Shown one piece after another: positions 52,828 to 64,000 of a DNA stretch of 64,000 bases. How positions within the stretch are numbered: the first letter of the stretch is position 1; each line of letters begins with the position of its first letter. The notes below the pieces were generated by a model. The model did no database searches and was not told the DNA's origin. It was given only the letters and a program-made list of their open reading frames with translations. A program made the translations under genes and the position numbers. This stretch comes from Neelides folsomi (taxonomy: Eukaryota > Arthropoda > Collembola > Neelipleona > Neelidae): contig JAQGBZ010000082.1 in NCBI GenBank assembly GCA_034687125.1, forward strand, positions 1 through 64,000, given 5' to 3'.

Positions 52828-55588
52828 CTAAAAATACTCCGAGAGAAGTCAAAATTGTTCCATTTGTCTTCCCTCATTTGTCTCCTTAAAGAGTTAGAGA
52901 CCACCGTGGGATTGGTGAATAATGACAATGCATTGTTTCTTTTTCTCTACGTTAATATTTCTCCACAACTTCTTGACTAAATCTCACTAATGTTTTGGAA
53001 ACAATTAAAACAACGAGAATGTAAAAGTGTAAATTCATACGAGATAGTGGCGGGAAACATTTAAGAACCATTTGCATGGTTGAATATTATGTAATAAGTG
53101 GCAATTACTCATTAGCCGCCTTTTAATTGTGAGAGAGCAAAATAGTTAAAATAACATTGGCGGCTCGTTCGCTTCATCGGAGCTCGAGCCAAGAAGAATT
53201 TCAAAGATGTAAAATGCAAAGTCCGCACAGTAACCATAACCATTACAGCTTTTGAAATACAATGTTTAGATATTCTCTTAGGATTTGTTCCAGAACTTTT
53301 TGAGAATTCCGACGACAGTGGTAAAAGTCATCATCACTTTTAGCTCACGTAATTAATACATATATCTTACATTGCAGTTTAACAAATATTTTAAATTTCC
53401 AGAAGATTCCACAAGATTCAGCTGCTAATGAGCTGTAAAGAAGCCAATGGGAGTTCACAATGTTCCAAATAATACAAAGACTGAGAGTTGCATTCAACAC
53501 GTGGAATATTTATTTCAAAAGAAAACAAATACATTTTCCCTTGAGAGAAAAACAAACAAAAGATGAAGTTATTTAAACTATTATTAAATGTATGCAAATT
53601 GGCAATAACATTAAATATATAAAAATACATTAAATATATAATATGTACCAAATGGTTTCTTATTAATAATTAAGACAAATTATATAAATAATATATTTGT
53701 AAATAATATATAATGGGTTAATAAGGAATTGTTTGGATCATCAAAGTTTAGACAATTTTGAAAAACCTTGGTTGAACCAATTGTGATTTTGGTTGTGAGA
53801 AATGTCGGAGGCTTCGCAAGTTAAAAATCCCCTTGTGTTATTATCGGATTTAGAGAGGATGACGTGATTTAAAAGATCTGCAAGATTCACCATACGGGAT
53901 ACATCTCACATCTTTGAGTCCTTATATGCGTCCTGTAAATGAAGATGACTTCGGGTTGAAAGTATAACTAAACTTCGACTACACTATTAATGTACCTAAA
54001 GATATGTCTAGTTATACTTATATGGGAAGAAACTATAAAATGCAATTTTTATGAAAGTCTATACATAATGGGTGTACATGCTTTATGTATAATGTGTGTA
54101 TTTAGGTGAGGAGGTGGGAGAAAGACGGAAAGGAAGCGGCTTGTAGCAACTCAATATATAATTATATATTTATATGGGTAGATATGATCTTCAGAGATGC
54201 AAAGATCCAAAAATGATATAAGGATCCACATATTGTGATAATAAGGTTATAGGTCTAATGCCCGCGTGGGATGATGTGAGATACATTTTCTATTTCTAAA
54301 CTAGAAGGCCGTGTGCAAAATTTTTAACAAAACTAAGAGATCCCCAAACTCCTCATTTCAATCTCATTTACTCGAGTGATTCTTCTTCATCGCCAAGTCA
54401 AGAGGAATTTTAAGCATCTCAATAAGGTAAAGAACAAACACTCCAAAAACAAAATTTAAACCCTTCAGGTATTTATGAACAAAACACTCATTTATTAAAT
54501 CAAAACACTTAGGAGGATTTTAATATCCTGTTACATTAATAGATGTAAGGCTCACTAATTAATTTATTTATCTTAAGCAGCAAATTTTAATAATGATTTA
54601 TTAAAAACTTTTTGTACTTCTTTTGTGAATCTAACTTAATAGTAGCAAATAAAAGGATTATTAATACAATTTATTAATCAAATTTTTATTATTTGGTAAA
54701 TGACATTTTAAAAATTGAAGGATTTCAATTATTTAACATTTGAACTTTTGTAATTTCTTAAAAACCTATTCCTATTATCAGCTATTTAAATAACGATTAT
54801 TTGAATTTACAATACTATTTATTGTTAGTTTGTAACTACTTGAGGAATTTGGAATCTCAACACTCTAATCGTATTAATACAAAGTATCATTTAATTATAT
54901 TTTGATGAATGAGTTGATGTATTGTGAAATTTCCTTCCAGTCCCATCATACAATGCTTAATTAATTAATTACCAGGTTGAGAATTGTGTAGAAAATTGTT
55001 TGGAATATGAAATATAAACACTAATTTGAGGCTCTTGAATTGTAAAGAATCCCTTGAAGTTCTCCTACCTTTTAATTGCTCAATTAATGCAATTCCAAAT
55101 ATCAATAGGTTTATACAAACACTGTATTTATATTATTATACATAAAAGATAATATAAAGCGACTATTACAAATAAGGTTATGAGTATTTGATATGGGAAA
55201 TAATAATATGAATTTTGTAAAGATCCATATTAGGAAATAAAATAATGCACCGGGCCATATATGCAAGGATGATCTAACGTTGTTGGAAAGATGAGACAGG
55301 GTTGAGTATATGCATATAAGATATAGTTCTAATGAAAGGATTTATAAGGAGAAGAAGCAGAGAGGATGTTTATTGAATTGCGAGGTAATTTCCTTAGAAA
55401 ATTCCTATTTTAAGCTCGCCCCTTTACGTGGAAGTAAAAAAGTGTTGGGGAGATGAGAGGGAGATCTAATGGGTTGTTCAGTGAGTCATGGATATTTTTT
55501 GGCACTGGAGCCAGAAGGAGGAGGAATGCGGGGAAGAATCCACGTGTCGGGTTCTACCACATTTTAATCACTCTTTTTATTAATACAG
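52828..55588. other. intergenic and 5' region of the muscle LIM gene
   Basis: AT-rich sequence with no recognisable exon. The last part should carry the promoter and an untranslated first exon of the muscle LIM gene, because an intron acceptor (TAATACAG) precedes its start codon by only eight bases. No specific transcription factor site is claimed. Confidence 0.55.
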
Positions 55589-56740
55589 CGGAGAAAATGC
55601 CATTCAAGCCACCAGATAATCCAAAATGTCCCAAATGCGGAAAATCCGTGTATGCGGCCGAAGAGAGGCTTGCAGGAGGAAAGAAATGGCATAAAACATG
55701 CTTCAAGTGCGGTAAGTTTCATTTCACATCAAACGGGACATTGAAATCATATAAAAATAATCTTAAGATATGGAACCAATATTCTTTACACAAGTGTACA
55801 AGTATGGAAATAATATATGGGATTTGTTGAAGCATATTTTATAGGTTTATAGGTAGATATTAAAGTAGAGTAAATATTATATTAGATAGAGAGTTATATT
55901 CGGATTTTATTATCTGAGGGATAATCGCTCATTGTGAATTTGATGCGTGTTTTATTTCAGGTCTTTGCAATAAGATGCTCGACTCGACCAACTGCTCCGA
56001 GCATGAGGGAGAGCTTTACTGCAAAATGTGCCACGCGAGGAAGTTCGGACCAAAAGGCTACGGATTCGGAGGAGGAGCAGGATGCTTGTCAATGGACACG
56101 GGAGAACAGTTTGGAAACACCGAATGTGCGAGGTAACCTTTGGAAAATGAATTTTAAGATCAAACAACAAATACTTTTCTTCTTTCTCTTGGTGAACTCA
56201 AAAGATTCTCGTTTCAATATAAAAAGAGGTTCATTAAGTTAAAATTGAATAAAATGGGTCAATTTAAATATGTAATATATTTTTAATAATGATCAAAAGA
56301 TCGAGTTGAAGGCAAATTTCCGTTTTATCTCCAAAGCTTGGAAAATTTTGAAATTGGAACTACAATTTAAATTAATATTAATGATTACAAAGGATTTGCC
56401 CTAAATTTTTAAATTATTTTGATGCGCAAATATAATTCGCAAAAAAAATGCCATTTCAGTTCAATGCTTAAATTCAAACGATTTTAATAGCGCTTAAATT
56501 AAACATTTTAAACATTACCTCTATTTGATGTATATATTAAATTTTGTCAATCGAATCTAAAAGACTAAATATATAGTAGAAACGTTTTGTAAGAAATGCA
56601 AGAGAGTCAGCAATGGGTCACAACGGCCTACGCGGCGATTAATCGCAGTCTCGCGAGAAAACAAAAAATTCTTTGAATTAATATTTAATTCATATTTTAA
56701 TTTATTTAGCAACAAGCCAACGGATCCCAACTACGGTTGA
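55589..56740 (+). CDS. Mlp60A: muscle LIM protein, single LIM domain (Mlp60A/CRIP-like)
   Basis: Coding exons 55597-55711, 55961-56132 and 56710-56740 (TGA) give 105 residues; the acceptor at 55587-55588 shows an upstream untranslated exon. One LIM domain fills residues 11-62, with zinc ligands C11, C14, H32, C35 and C38, C41, C59, C62, and the signature [19 protein letters not shown] Gly-rich [14 protein letters not shown] segment follows, typical of CSRP/MLP proteins, then a short tail ([20 protein letters not shown]). These small proteins bind alpha-actinin and other Z-disc partners and support muscle differentiation and sarcomere structure. Insect Mlp60A has the same single-domain form. 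The ATG at 55597 is chosen because MPFKP begins the known family. Confidence 0.95.
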
Positions 56741-58806
56741 ACCTTTGATGACTTGAATGAACCAAAAGATCCTTCACCGAATCAAACAAGACTCGTCTAC
56801 TTGGACCTTCATCTTCGTTTCCATGTAGTTTCCCTCTTTGTCCACATCTCCCGTTTAAACAGATTTAAAACTAAAAAAATACACACACTTCGAGTCCTTT
56901 AAAATTTAATTCTTTATATACGATACCATAATATGAATATTACTATACCTATATTATCACACTTGCATATATTGACAATTTTAATTTTCCTTTCTCACAA
57001 TCTGCATCCTTTAAGTGGCATCTTTGATCCACGTGTTACGGGATTTAAACCCCAAACACCGCGCCCAATTTCAAAATCATAAAACTTTGAACCAACATTA
57101 AGAGAGTTGAACAATCAACTTCCTTAGTTTACATTTTTTTGAATTTTATTTATTAATTTTAGTTTAAATCTTTATAATAATATCACTAATAATTATATCC
57201 TAATAAATATATAATTTAAGAGTTTCTTTAAAAAGCAAAAACTTGCAGTGTTTTTTAAATGGATGAAATGCAAAGAAGATTTCAAAATGTCCATCATCGC
57301 ATAATGTCGTTCCCTGAAGGGCAAAAGTTGTTTTGAAATGAATATTTGTATCCTTCTTCATATATGATCAGTTTTTCACTTTTAGTCGCGCAATATTTCT
57401 CCAAAATGAAAATTGGGAAATTGCGTTTGATCACAAGTGGGAGATTTAAGGTTGGAAGCGTGCAAGCGTGTAGTTGACATTAATTGTAGGCAAACAATAA
57501 TTATAATACAAACAAATACACACACACCACAAACACACTCATGTATCAATACACATAAACAAAACATTTGCATCAACGTTTACATTTATATAATTTAATC
57601 CTCCATTTATCATTATTGTTATTTCTTGAGTTCGCGGGAATTGTGTTATTTATTGTCCTCTGATTCTGCACTTGTGGTTTGGTCATGTTTCAACCCATGT
57701 GCCATAACTCTCAATTGTTTCGTCTCTCTTCTCTTGTGTTATTTTGTAAATAAGTTGAAGCACGTGGTAAACAGAATTTGTGTAATTACGCATTAACCTC
57801 GTTTTTCCCAAATATTCTTTAATTGTTAAATGAACCTTAAATATTAATTCTTACAATTTTAATCATTTCCTCTCTGTGACTCTTCTCTAATATACACGTA
57901 TTTATAGTACAATGAATATAACGCTTGAATTGTAGTTTGATAAATAACATTTAATTTATTTGCTCCTTTCTTTCAAGGGGTTTCTCCGAATTTGACATTT
58001 TTTATCTTCCGTCTTTTCTATTTATTTTCCTTTTTTAATTCTCAAATCTTCATTAACTCACTCACTTTCAGTTTAACACCTATTTGTCAGCGCTTTTCTG
58101 CTTTCTACTCGAGTGGATTATATTTATTTACAAAGCAATATATTACTATTATATTACGTATTAATTACTTGGTAGTTACACAATGAATGTTCAAAACGTG
58201 TTTTGTAGTTAATTTTCCTTGCTAATTTTCAGCTTGCAATAATCTCAAACTCCAATCACTCGCGAAAATAATCACATGTGAACTTCATTACATAAATATA
58301 ATAGCTCATGATTGTATTAATGATTATATTCGTCGTATCAAGAAAACGAGTGACAATTGTTGTTGTATGCCGTAAATAAAGCTTATATTCAGTTTGTCCA
58401 AGTCTATTCTTTATTTCAAATTACATCCACAATTCATTACATTCACAATCATTCATCTCAATTTCATTTACATTCAGCCATATGAATATTTAAATATGGC
58501 ATATTTATTAAATATCCTCAAATGGATTTTCAATTTTGACCTTCGTGTCTCAAATCATATTTTTTTGAGCAGCTTTTAGTATTTTTCAATACAAAAACCT
58601 TTCCCAAATATTCGAAATGTTATAATCAATGAAGTCCATTTTTAAACACATGTTAAATAAGTTGAGTAAATATATGGCATTGAGAGAAAAAGCAATTTTC
58701 AATTTTCCATTACATTAAGCTTTCGACATTCACTTGGCTCGTTTTTTCTATTTTACGGCCATTTATTCTCATATTGTCAGGAGACTAAAAATCTAATCCT
58801 CTCAGC
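56741..58806. other. 3' flank and intergenic region
   Basis: AT-rich with a CA-rich patch around 57500-57560. No coding exon is recognised. The first hundred or two bases should be the 3' UTR of the muscle LIM gene. Confidence 0.6.
58799..58806. repeat. left target-site duplication of the hAT element
   Basis: The eight bases CTCTCAGC abut the left terminus CAGGGATG and recur exactly at 61329-61336 next to the right terminus. An 8-bp duplication is the hallmark of hAT insertion. Confidence 0.9.
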
Positions 58807-58842
58807 CAGGGATGTTAGTCTGGACATTTATGTCCGGACATG

Positions 58843-59350
58843 CAGTCACGGTCCTTATTGTACGTACGGTCAGTTTTCAAAAATTCACCTTTAAATATCT
58901 TGATCCTTATTTAATGTATAATTCTATAAATTTACTTGCATATTAGTATTCACTTGATGTATCAATTGCCTAATTGATTCCAATTAAAGGGTTAAGAGAT
59001 ATTTCAAATTTATTTAACAAAAGTCGAAAAGTTGCCGTTCCATATTGTATGTACTCCTTATAAATATGACATTTTAATTAAAATACCGCATTTAATATTT
59101 TGTTGGTCCACCTCCAGCCTTTATAACTGCAGCAATGCGTAGAGGAATTGATTTGACAAGTTTTCTTCATTAAAACCCATTCTTATTGTACAATTTGCAA
59201 TAGCTCTGATTCGTTTTTGGGTTTTCTATTTCTAAGCCGAAATTCCATCACGGCCCAAAGATGCTCAATTGGATCGAGATCGGGAGACTGCGCTAGTCAT
59301 TTGAGAACATCAATTTTTTTTTTCGACAAACCATTTCTTCACAATAATTG
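58843..59350 (-). mobile_element. Tc1/mariner-like 3' fragment inside the hAT element
   Basis: On the minus strand the sequence reads KKWFVEKKIDVLK, AQSPDLDPIEHLW and near the end a GGGPTK-like stretch, the C-terminal half of a Tc1-type DDE transposase (SPDLNPIEHLW block with the last catalytic residue). It continues through a 3' non-coding part to a Tc1-type terminus starting CAGTCACGGTCC at 58843. It has internal stops and lacks its N-terminal half and other end, so it is a dead fragment. No TA duplication is seen at the preserved terminus. Confidence 0.8.
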
Positions 59351-61084
59351 TCAATATTTGAAAATGAATATTGGAAAGCAGCTTTCAAAAAAATTCGGCC
59401 ATCGCTCAAACTTCCTTCTCGTTTTCAAGACTCAAATGGATTATTGATTAATGAATACGAAAGAGTCAAAACAACAGTTTGGGACGACATTAAAAGTGCA
59501 GAAACTGTATCAATTCAGTGCGATGGCTTTTCAAATATTAGGTAATGAATTAAACTTTATGATTTAAAAATTCCTTATCCATTAATTTATTTCTGTATTT
59601 TAAAAAACATTGAAATTATAATAGAAGGGATCCAATTTTATCATTTGTGGTGAAGACACCAAAAGTTTATCTTTTAAAAACTGTTGCAACCGAAACTGAA
59701 AGGCACACAACTCAGAATTTGTTGAATCTCATTGTAACTACAATCGAGGAGATTGGACCTGAAAAAGTAATATCCTTTGGAAGCGATAATGCAAAAAACT
59801 TTAAAGGAACTTGATCTCAGCTCGAAGTTATATCTAAATTTAATAACTTTTGGATTTGTTGACCATAGACTCAATCTTTTACAGCATGAAATTTTAAAGA
59901 TTAAATCGGCTGAATCATCTATCATTGATGTTGCTGTGAAAATCTCCTAAAAATTAAAAACTCTTCTATTCTCAAAGCTATTTTTGATAAGATCCAGCGA
60001 AAAGAATTAAGTTAGGTATACGCATTAGCAATTCCTGGGCAAACGCGTTGGTGCTCTTATTCAATCATGATTGATAACTTATTGAAAACAAAGTGGACAT
60101 TAAAGCTTGCAATTGATGATGGCTCTGGAGCTGTATTAAAAGGAACGCTAGTTTCAAATTCAAATTTGAGTCATGAAATTTCAATGTCGGATTTTTTTGA
60201 GAAACTGCAAATTATTCAACAGCTTATTAATTCAATTTCAATTTGGATAAAAGTGTTTAAAGGAGATAGCAATGATTCAATTTGCTTGGTTGTTGAAGCG
60301 TTTAAAAATTTGACAGAATTGAATCAAGTTTTGCAAAATAACATTTGGACTGAAAATGAATCCGAGTTAATCAAAAATGCAATTAATGAAAGAACATTCT
60401 GTCTTCGTCCTGTCCATTTACTAGCTCATCTTTTGGACATTTAGGCAACAACAAGTCTCTTAACCTCGGAAGAACATATGGAAGATTTGTCTTTTTTTAG
60501 CAAATATGCTAAGACAAGGGGATTCGATCATTTAAAAATTAATAATGAATTTAATGATTTTTGGTCAAATCCTGGTGTCTTTTCTAAAGATTTTACTTTA
60601 GGTCAAAAATTGAATATTGAACGAATTACCTGGTGGGAAAACATTTCATTCTTTTCAAATATGGCTAAAATTGCTGTTCAAATTTTAAATATATCACCGT
60701 CTACTGCAGCCACTGAAAGAACAGTTTCTACTGTTGGAAACATTCACACTAAATGCCGAAACAGGCTAACAAACGAAAGAACTCAGAAACCTGGCTGTTT
60801 CACATAATCTTAAAATGAGCGGTAAGCCAAATTTAAATTTATTTGTATTAATATTTTGTAGAAATTAACAATACAAATATTAAATTGTTCATTGAAATAA
60901 TGTTATTTTTAGAATCTTTATCAAACAAACGAAAGATTGATTCTGAAGTTAAGATAAATGAAATTACGGAATTTTGTGAGCAAAATCCTGACATTTTGAT
61001 GACCCCTCTCGACCTCGATACAAATAATTCTGATGAGTCTGATAATTCCGAAGATTTTCTTTTTCCTACAAATGACTCCAAATA
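59351..61084 (+). pseudogene. hAT transposase, degraded
   Basis: Pieces seen in order: a DUF659-type start (ENEYWKAAFKK, VSIQCDGFSNIR) at 59351-59541, then DPILSFVVKTPKVYLLKTVA and SFGSDNAKNFKG after a probable short intron, the VDHRLNLLQHE-like block in another frame, a middle region at 60067-60444, and the hATC dimerisation region at 60478-60806 (WWENISFFSNMAKIAVQIL, STAATERTVSTVG). A last exon (60912-61084) with a good acceptor gives an acidic C-terminus (NNSDESDNSEDF). At least two frame changes and several stops interrupt the body around 59810-60070 and 60444, and the usual BED zinc finger at the N-terminus is absent. Confidence 0.85.
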
Positions 61085-61328
61085 AGAGATGGCCAAAATA
61101 GAATAAGTATCGAATTTGTATTTTAATAAGCCATGTGTAATATATTTCAAATTATTTTTATATCCGACTATTACTATTTATTATCAATTATGTATAAATC
61201 AGAAATTGATAAATTGCTAATAATATGTATAGTGCTCATATTGAATAACATTATTATTTAAAATACATATAGGTTATATATAGGACATATGTCCAAGATT
61301 CATAAATGTCCGACATTCAACATCCCTG

Positions 61329-61336
61329 CTCTCAGC
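61329..61336. repeat. right target-site duplication of the hAT element
   Basis: Exact copy of CTCTCAGC found at 58799-58806, directly after the right terminus CATCCCTG. Confidence 0.9.
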
Positions 61337-61981
61337 TATGCATTTAGGATTTCCCATTTTATAGATTGGTATTAGAACCAACTTCAATGTTGGATAACCG
61401 AATGAAACAAAATTTGTCCTATCAAAAGATTCCAATAAAGGCTCAAAGAGGAATATTATTTTTCATCCTACAAAAGGTTCCAAAGATCAATATAATTAAA
61501 ATGAATCCGTATCAAATTTTATCAACGTCAATTATTCCCATGAATTGGGAAATTGTGTTAAGTTAATACCAGGAATGCGATCGCCAATGTCTTTCTCTTT
61601 ATATTATGCATGTATAACATAGACTATACATTATATAGTAGTATAGGTAAGTTATGTACACTCATAAATGTATGTAGGTGTATACATAAAACTACACATG
61701 TTCTTGTTTAAATATAGGTATGTACATTTGGTTGTAATTGGTAATGTATATGCAATTGTAATTTATATTATTGAATAACCACTTGGATTATGAGCAAACT
61801 TAAGAATTTAAACTCTCAATGAGTTCATACTTTTATAATTAGTCAATGTTTTAAAAACTTTATTTTATTCTCCAATCATCCAACATTCAAATAGAAGCTT
61901 AATTATATTTATTACCTTTGTATTTTTTATATTTTCATATGTTTAAATACGGTGTATATACATATGACGTTACATGTTATA
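61337..61981. other. AT-rich spacer between two transposons
   Basis: Nothing recognisable. A 66-codon open frame at 61366-61566 has no motif. TA-rich stretches occur at 61600-61760. Confidence 0.6.
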
Positions 61982-62359
61982 TACCGTATTAACCCAAGAA
62001 TTGTCCGGTACCCAAATTATGTCCGGTCCCGATTTATGTCCGGGGGTGGAACCTGAGATTTTTAATTATATCCGGGTCCCTAAATATATCCGGATCACTT
62101 TTTGAAATGCGCGATAAATTAAGTATTAACATTAAATAATAACTTGAAGCAAACGAAGCTGTTACTTATGACAATATCAGCTACTCTTCATCAGAAGAAT
62201 CTTGTTCTGAAGCTTAAAATTTAATAATTTTTAATAAAAACATATTTTTAAAATAGTCCAATCCTAAATTATTTTTATATCCGGTACCCAATTTATATCC
62301 GGGGGTTAGAGGCAATGATTTTAATTATGTCCCGGGACAATTCTTGGGTTAATACGGTA
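61982..62359. mobile_element. non-autonomous TA-target element with perfect 25-bp inverted ends
   Basis: The 25 bases starting TACCGTATTAACCCAAGAAT at 61982 recur exactly inverted at 62335-62359. If the outer TA is the target duplication, the repeat proper is 23 bp starting CCGTATTAACCC. The 378-bp body has many copies of a TCCGG-centred motif near both ends, probably former transposase binding sites, and one short frame ending in a Ser/Glu-rich tail (ISYSSSEESCSEA then stop) that may be the remnant of a transposase C-terminus. A pogo/Tigger-like origin is likely but not proven. Confidence 0.8.
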
Positions 62360-64000
62360 AATTGTATAAAACAAAGTTTTAAATTAACCAAGCAGCTCTT
62401 GTCAATTTTCAAAATGTCTAAAATGTTAATTAAACAAGTTCTTTACAATAATATCCGATTACTCGAATAATAAAGTTAAATTCTTCGTAGGCTTATTGCT
62501 ATTTTGCCTTTGAAAATTATTCTCAACTTGAATTATTTGACAGACAATTTCAATACAAAGAAGATATAAATTTTGCTATTCAAAAATAAAATCATCACAA
62601 GGACTGGTGCGATATTTTCAAAAGGCCGCTAATAATGTAATAATACGTTCCGCTGAAAAATTCCCCTCGACTTCGTTTTTGTCTATTTGTATACATTAAA
62701 GTTGTACAGAAAATATGAAGATTCGAGACGGAGATTTTGATCATGAATGAATCATATTTTATTACTATGATATAGCCACTGATTTCACTTTTTATCCTTT
62801 TGAAGTTCAATGAAGTAGAAAAGAAAGTTTGACATGTTTTTGAATATCCTTCGGAGCTTATCACAAATGTCGTTTCGGTTTAATGCTACTGGCGTTAAGA
62901 ACTTGGAAAGTCAAAACAGAAGTTTTTATCAATTCAAAACTTTTGCGTCTTACTTTAAGAAATTTCTTCAACTCTTTAATTATACAAATTATACCAAGAT
63001 ATGTATTCCTTATATAAATAGTTATATAAATTAGAATAATGAAAATGATCCAAGTTATAAAAGTTGATTCTGAAATTGAATCTTCAACAATTTTTATTTA
63101 AATTTGAATTAAATTGAAAAGAGTCTGACATGACTTAAAATTGAATTACAATTAGGAAAATGTCATTTCTTTAATTAATTAAATTTTGTATGATCAAAGA
63201 AATTCGGAATTAAAATAATATTTAGATGATGATTGAATTCAAATTTAATTTAAGATGGTTGGTTAAGTAATTTTGAATTTCTTTTAAGATTAGCAAAAAT
63301 CATGATGAGATTTTAGGTCCTTGCCATTCTTAAATCATTTCAACATGAATTAATTGATTTTTAATTTTTGTATTATAAAAATTGGGTAATTTTTATTATA
63401 ATTTGCAATATATGTGAATTAATATTTTTGTATTTAATAAAAAGGATGGGCGGTTTGACCTTATAGGGCTGGAAATCTTATATGTGTTTACTTTTAAAAA
63501 GGCAAAGTCCTAACATTCATCTCCTTATCTGTTTGAATGAGTAATGAGATATTCCCAACACTCAGAACATTTACACTCTCTCAAATGAATTAAATAAATT
63601 AATCCGCCTATATGTGGGAGACTCCACGATGGCAAATTGAAGACGTCGCATTGTGAAAAACGAGTTTTTTTGTCTCCAATAAAGAAACCGCAGTTTCCTC
63701 TTCATTTTTCTCCCTTTTTTCTTCTCTCTGGTTGAATCCTTATCTTATGTGGAGAGTCCTTTGATTCTCTTTATCTCCACTTCATCTGTAGAACAATGGG
63801 AGAAAGATTATGTTAACTCCCACACACAATAACAAAAATTAGCAATGAGCCATTTGGAGGTTGTAAATTTATAAATGTTGATGCTTCAGTTTCTGATATA
63901 CGATAATAGAAATATAATTAATAAAATAATAATGTGTTTACGTGTTTCAAGTTGAGTTTTGACAATCGGAAGACAACAATGTGTCAACTTGTGCATGACA
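62360..64000. other. AT-rich region without recognised features
   Basis: Short open frames (for example 62595-62864 on the minus strand) show no domain. No exon with splice support is seen. The stretch from about 63440 is somewhat less AT-rich and could be flanking sequence of a gene outside the window. Confidence 0.6.

Larger units (their letters stand above)
58807..61328 (+). mobile_element. hAT superfamily DNA transposon, whole ends, degraded interior
   Basis: The element is 2,522 bp long. Its ends are inverted repeats beginning CAGGGATGTT, with an imperfect match running on through GGACATTTATG, and it is flanked by perfect 8-bp duplications. The interior codes a decayed transposase of the DUF659/hATC kind on the plus strand. 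A Tc1-like fragment occupies most of the first 540 bp. The perfect target duplication shows the insertion is not old, or at least that its edges are well kept, while the coding part already has several breaks. Confidence 0.9.

Noticed and set aside
56600-56660. Small GC-richer patch in the last intron of the muscle LIM gene, considered as an alternative exon
   Set aside because: No frame gives a LIM-type sequence and no matching splice pair was found.
1-64000. tRNA, rRNA, CRISPR or retrovirus-like elements
   Set aside because: I found no cloverleaf, rRNA core, regular spacer array, reverse transcriptase or long terminal repeats by eye; a tRNA could still be missed without a search.

Overview
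The window is arthropod-like nuclear DNA, most probably crustacean. It is AT-rich, the genes are split into many short exons with canonical GT/AG junctions and often very short introns (34 to 70 nt), and the genes are metazoan or arthropod families: a GDNF-receptor-like protein, an apolipophorin, the tRNA methyltransferase TRM13 and a single-LIM muscle protein. I cannot fix the species. I see no bacterial operon, CRISPR array, rRNA gene or retrovirus-like element.

Layout: (1) 1-36 is a pure C run at the window edge, and 37-2602 holds no gene I can support. (2) 2603-11431 (+) is a 13-exon, 3'-complete GDNF-family-receptor-like gene; its first exon is not seen. (3) 11432-16612 is AT-rich intergenic DNA. 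(4) 16613-47287 (+) is a very large apolipophorin (large lipid transfer protein) gene of about 57 small exons coding for about 4,000 residues or a little more. It has a signal peptide, vitellogenin-N lipid module, long beta-rich central region, VWD domain and Cys-rich acidic tail. Two small inverted-repeat transposable elements sit in its introns. (5) 47709-49660 (-) is a complete 7-exon TRMT13 gene, convergent with the apolipophorin gene and 421 bp from it. (6) 49661-55588 is mostly non-coding, with one possible orphan exon on the minus strand. (7) 55589-56740 (+) is a muscle LIM protein (Mlp60A/CSRP type) of 105 residues in three coding exons. (8) 58807-61328 is a degraded hAT DNA transposon with an intact 8-bp target duplication and a Tc1-like fragment lodged just inside its left end. 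(9) 61982-62359 is a short non-autonomous element with perfect 25-bp terminal inverted repeats. (10) The rest to 64000 is AT-rich DNA without recognisable genes.

The four host genes have unrelated jobs: a neurotrophic-type receptor, lipid transport in haemolymph, tRNA modification and muscle structure. The window shows ordinary linkage, not a pathway cluster. The most notable signals are splicing oddities (a 34-nt intron, a GC-AG intron, a 19-nt micro-exon), an unresolved frame change just before the apolipophorin VWD domain, and the layered DNA transposons. Exon borders were set by hand from frame, splice sites and phase, so single borders may be wrong by a few bases.
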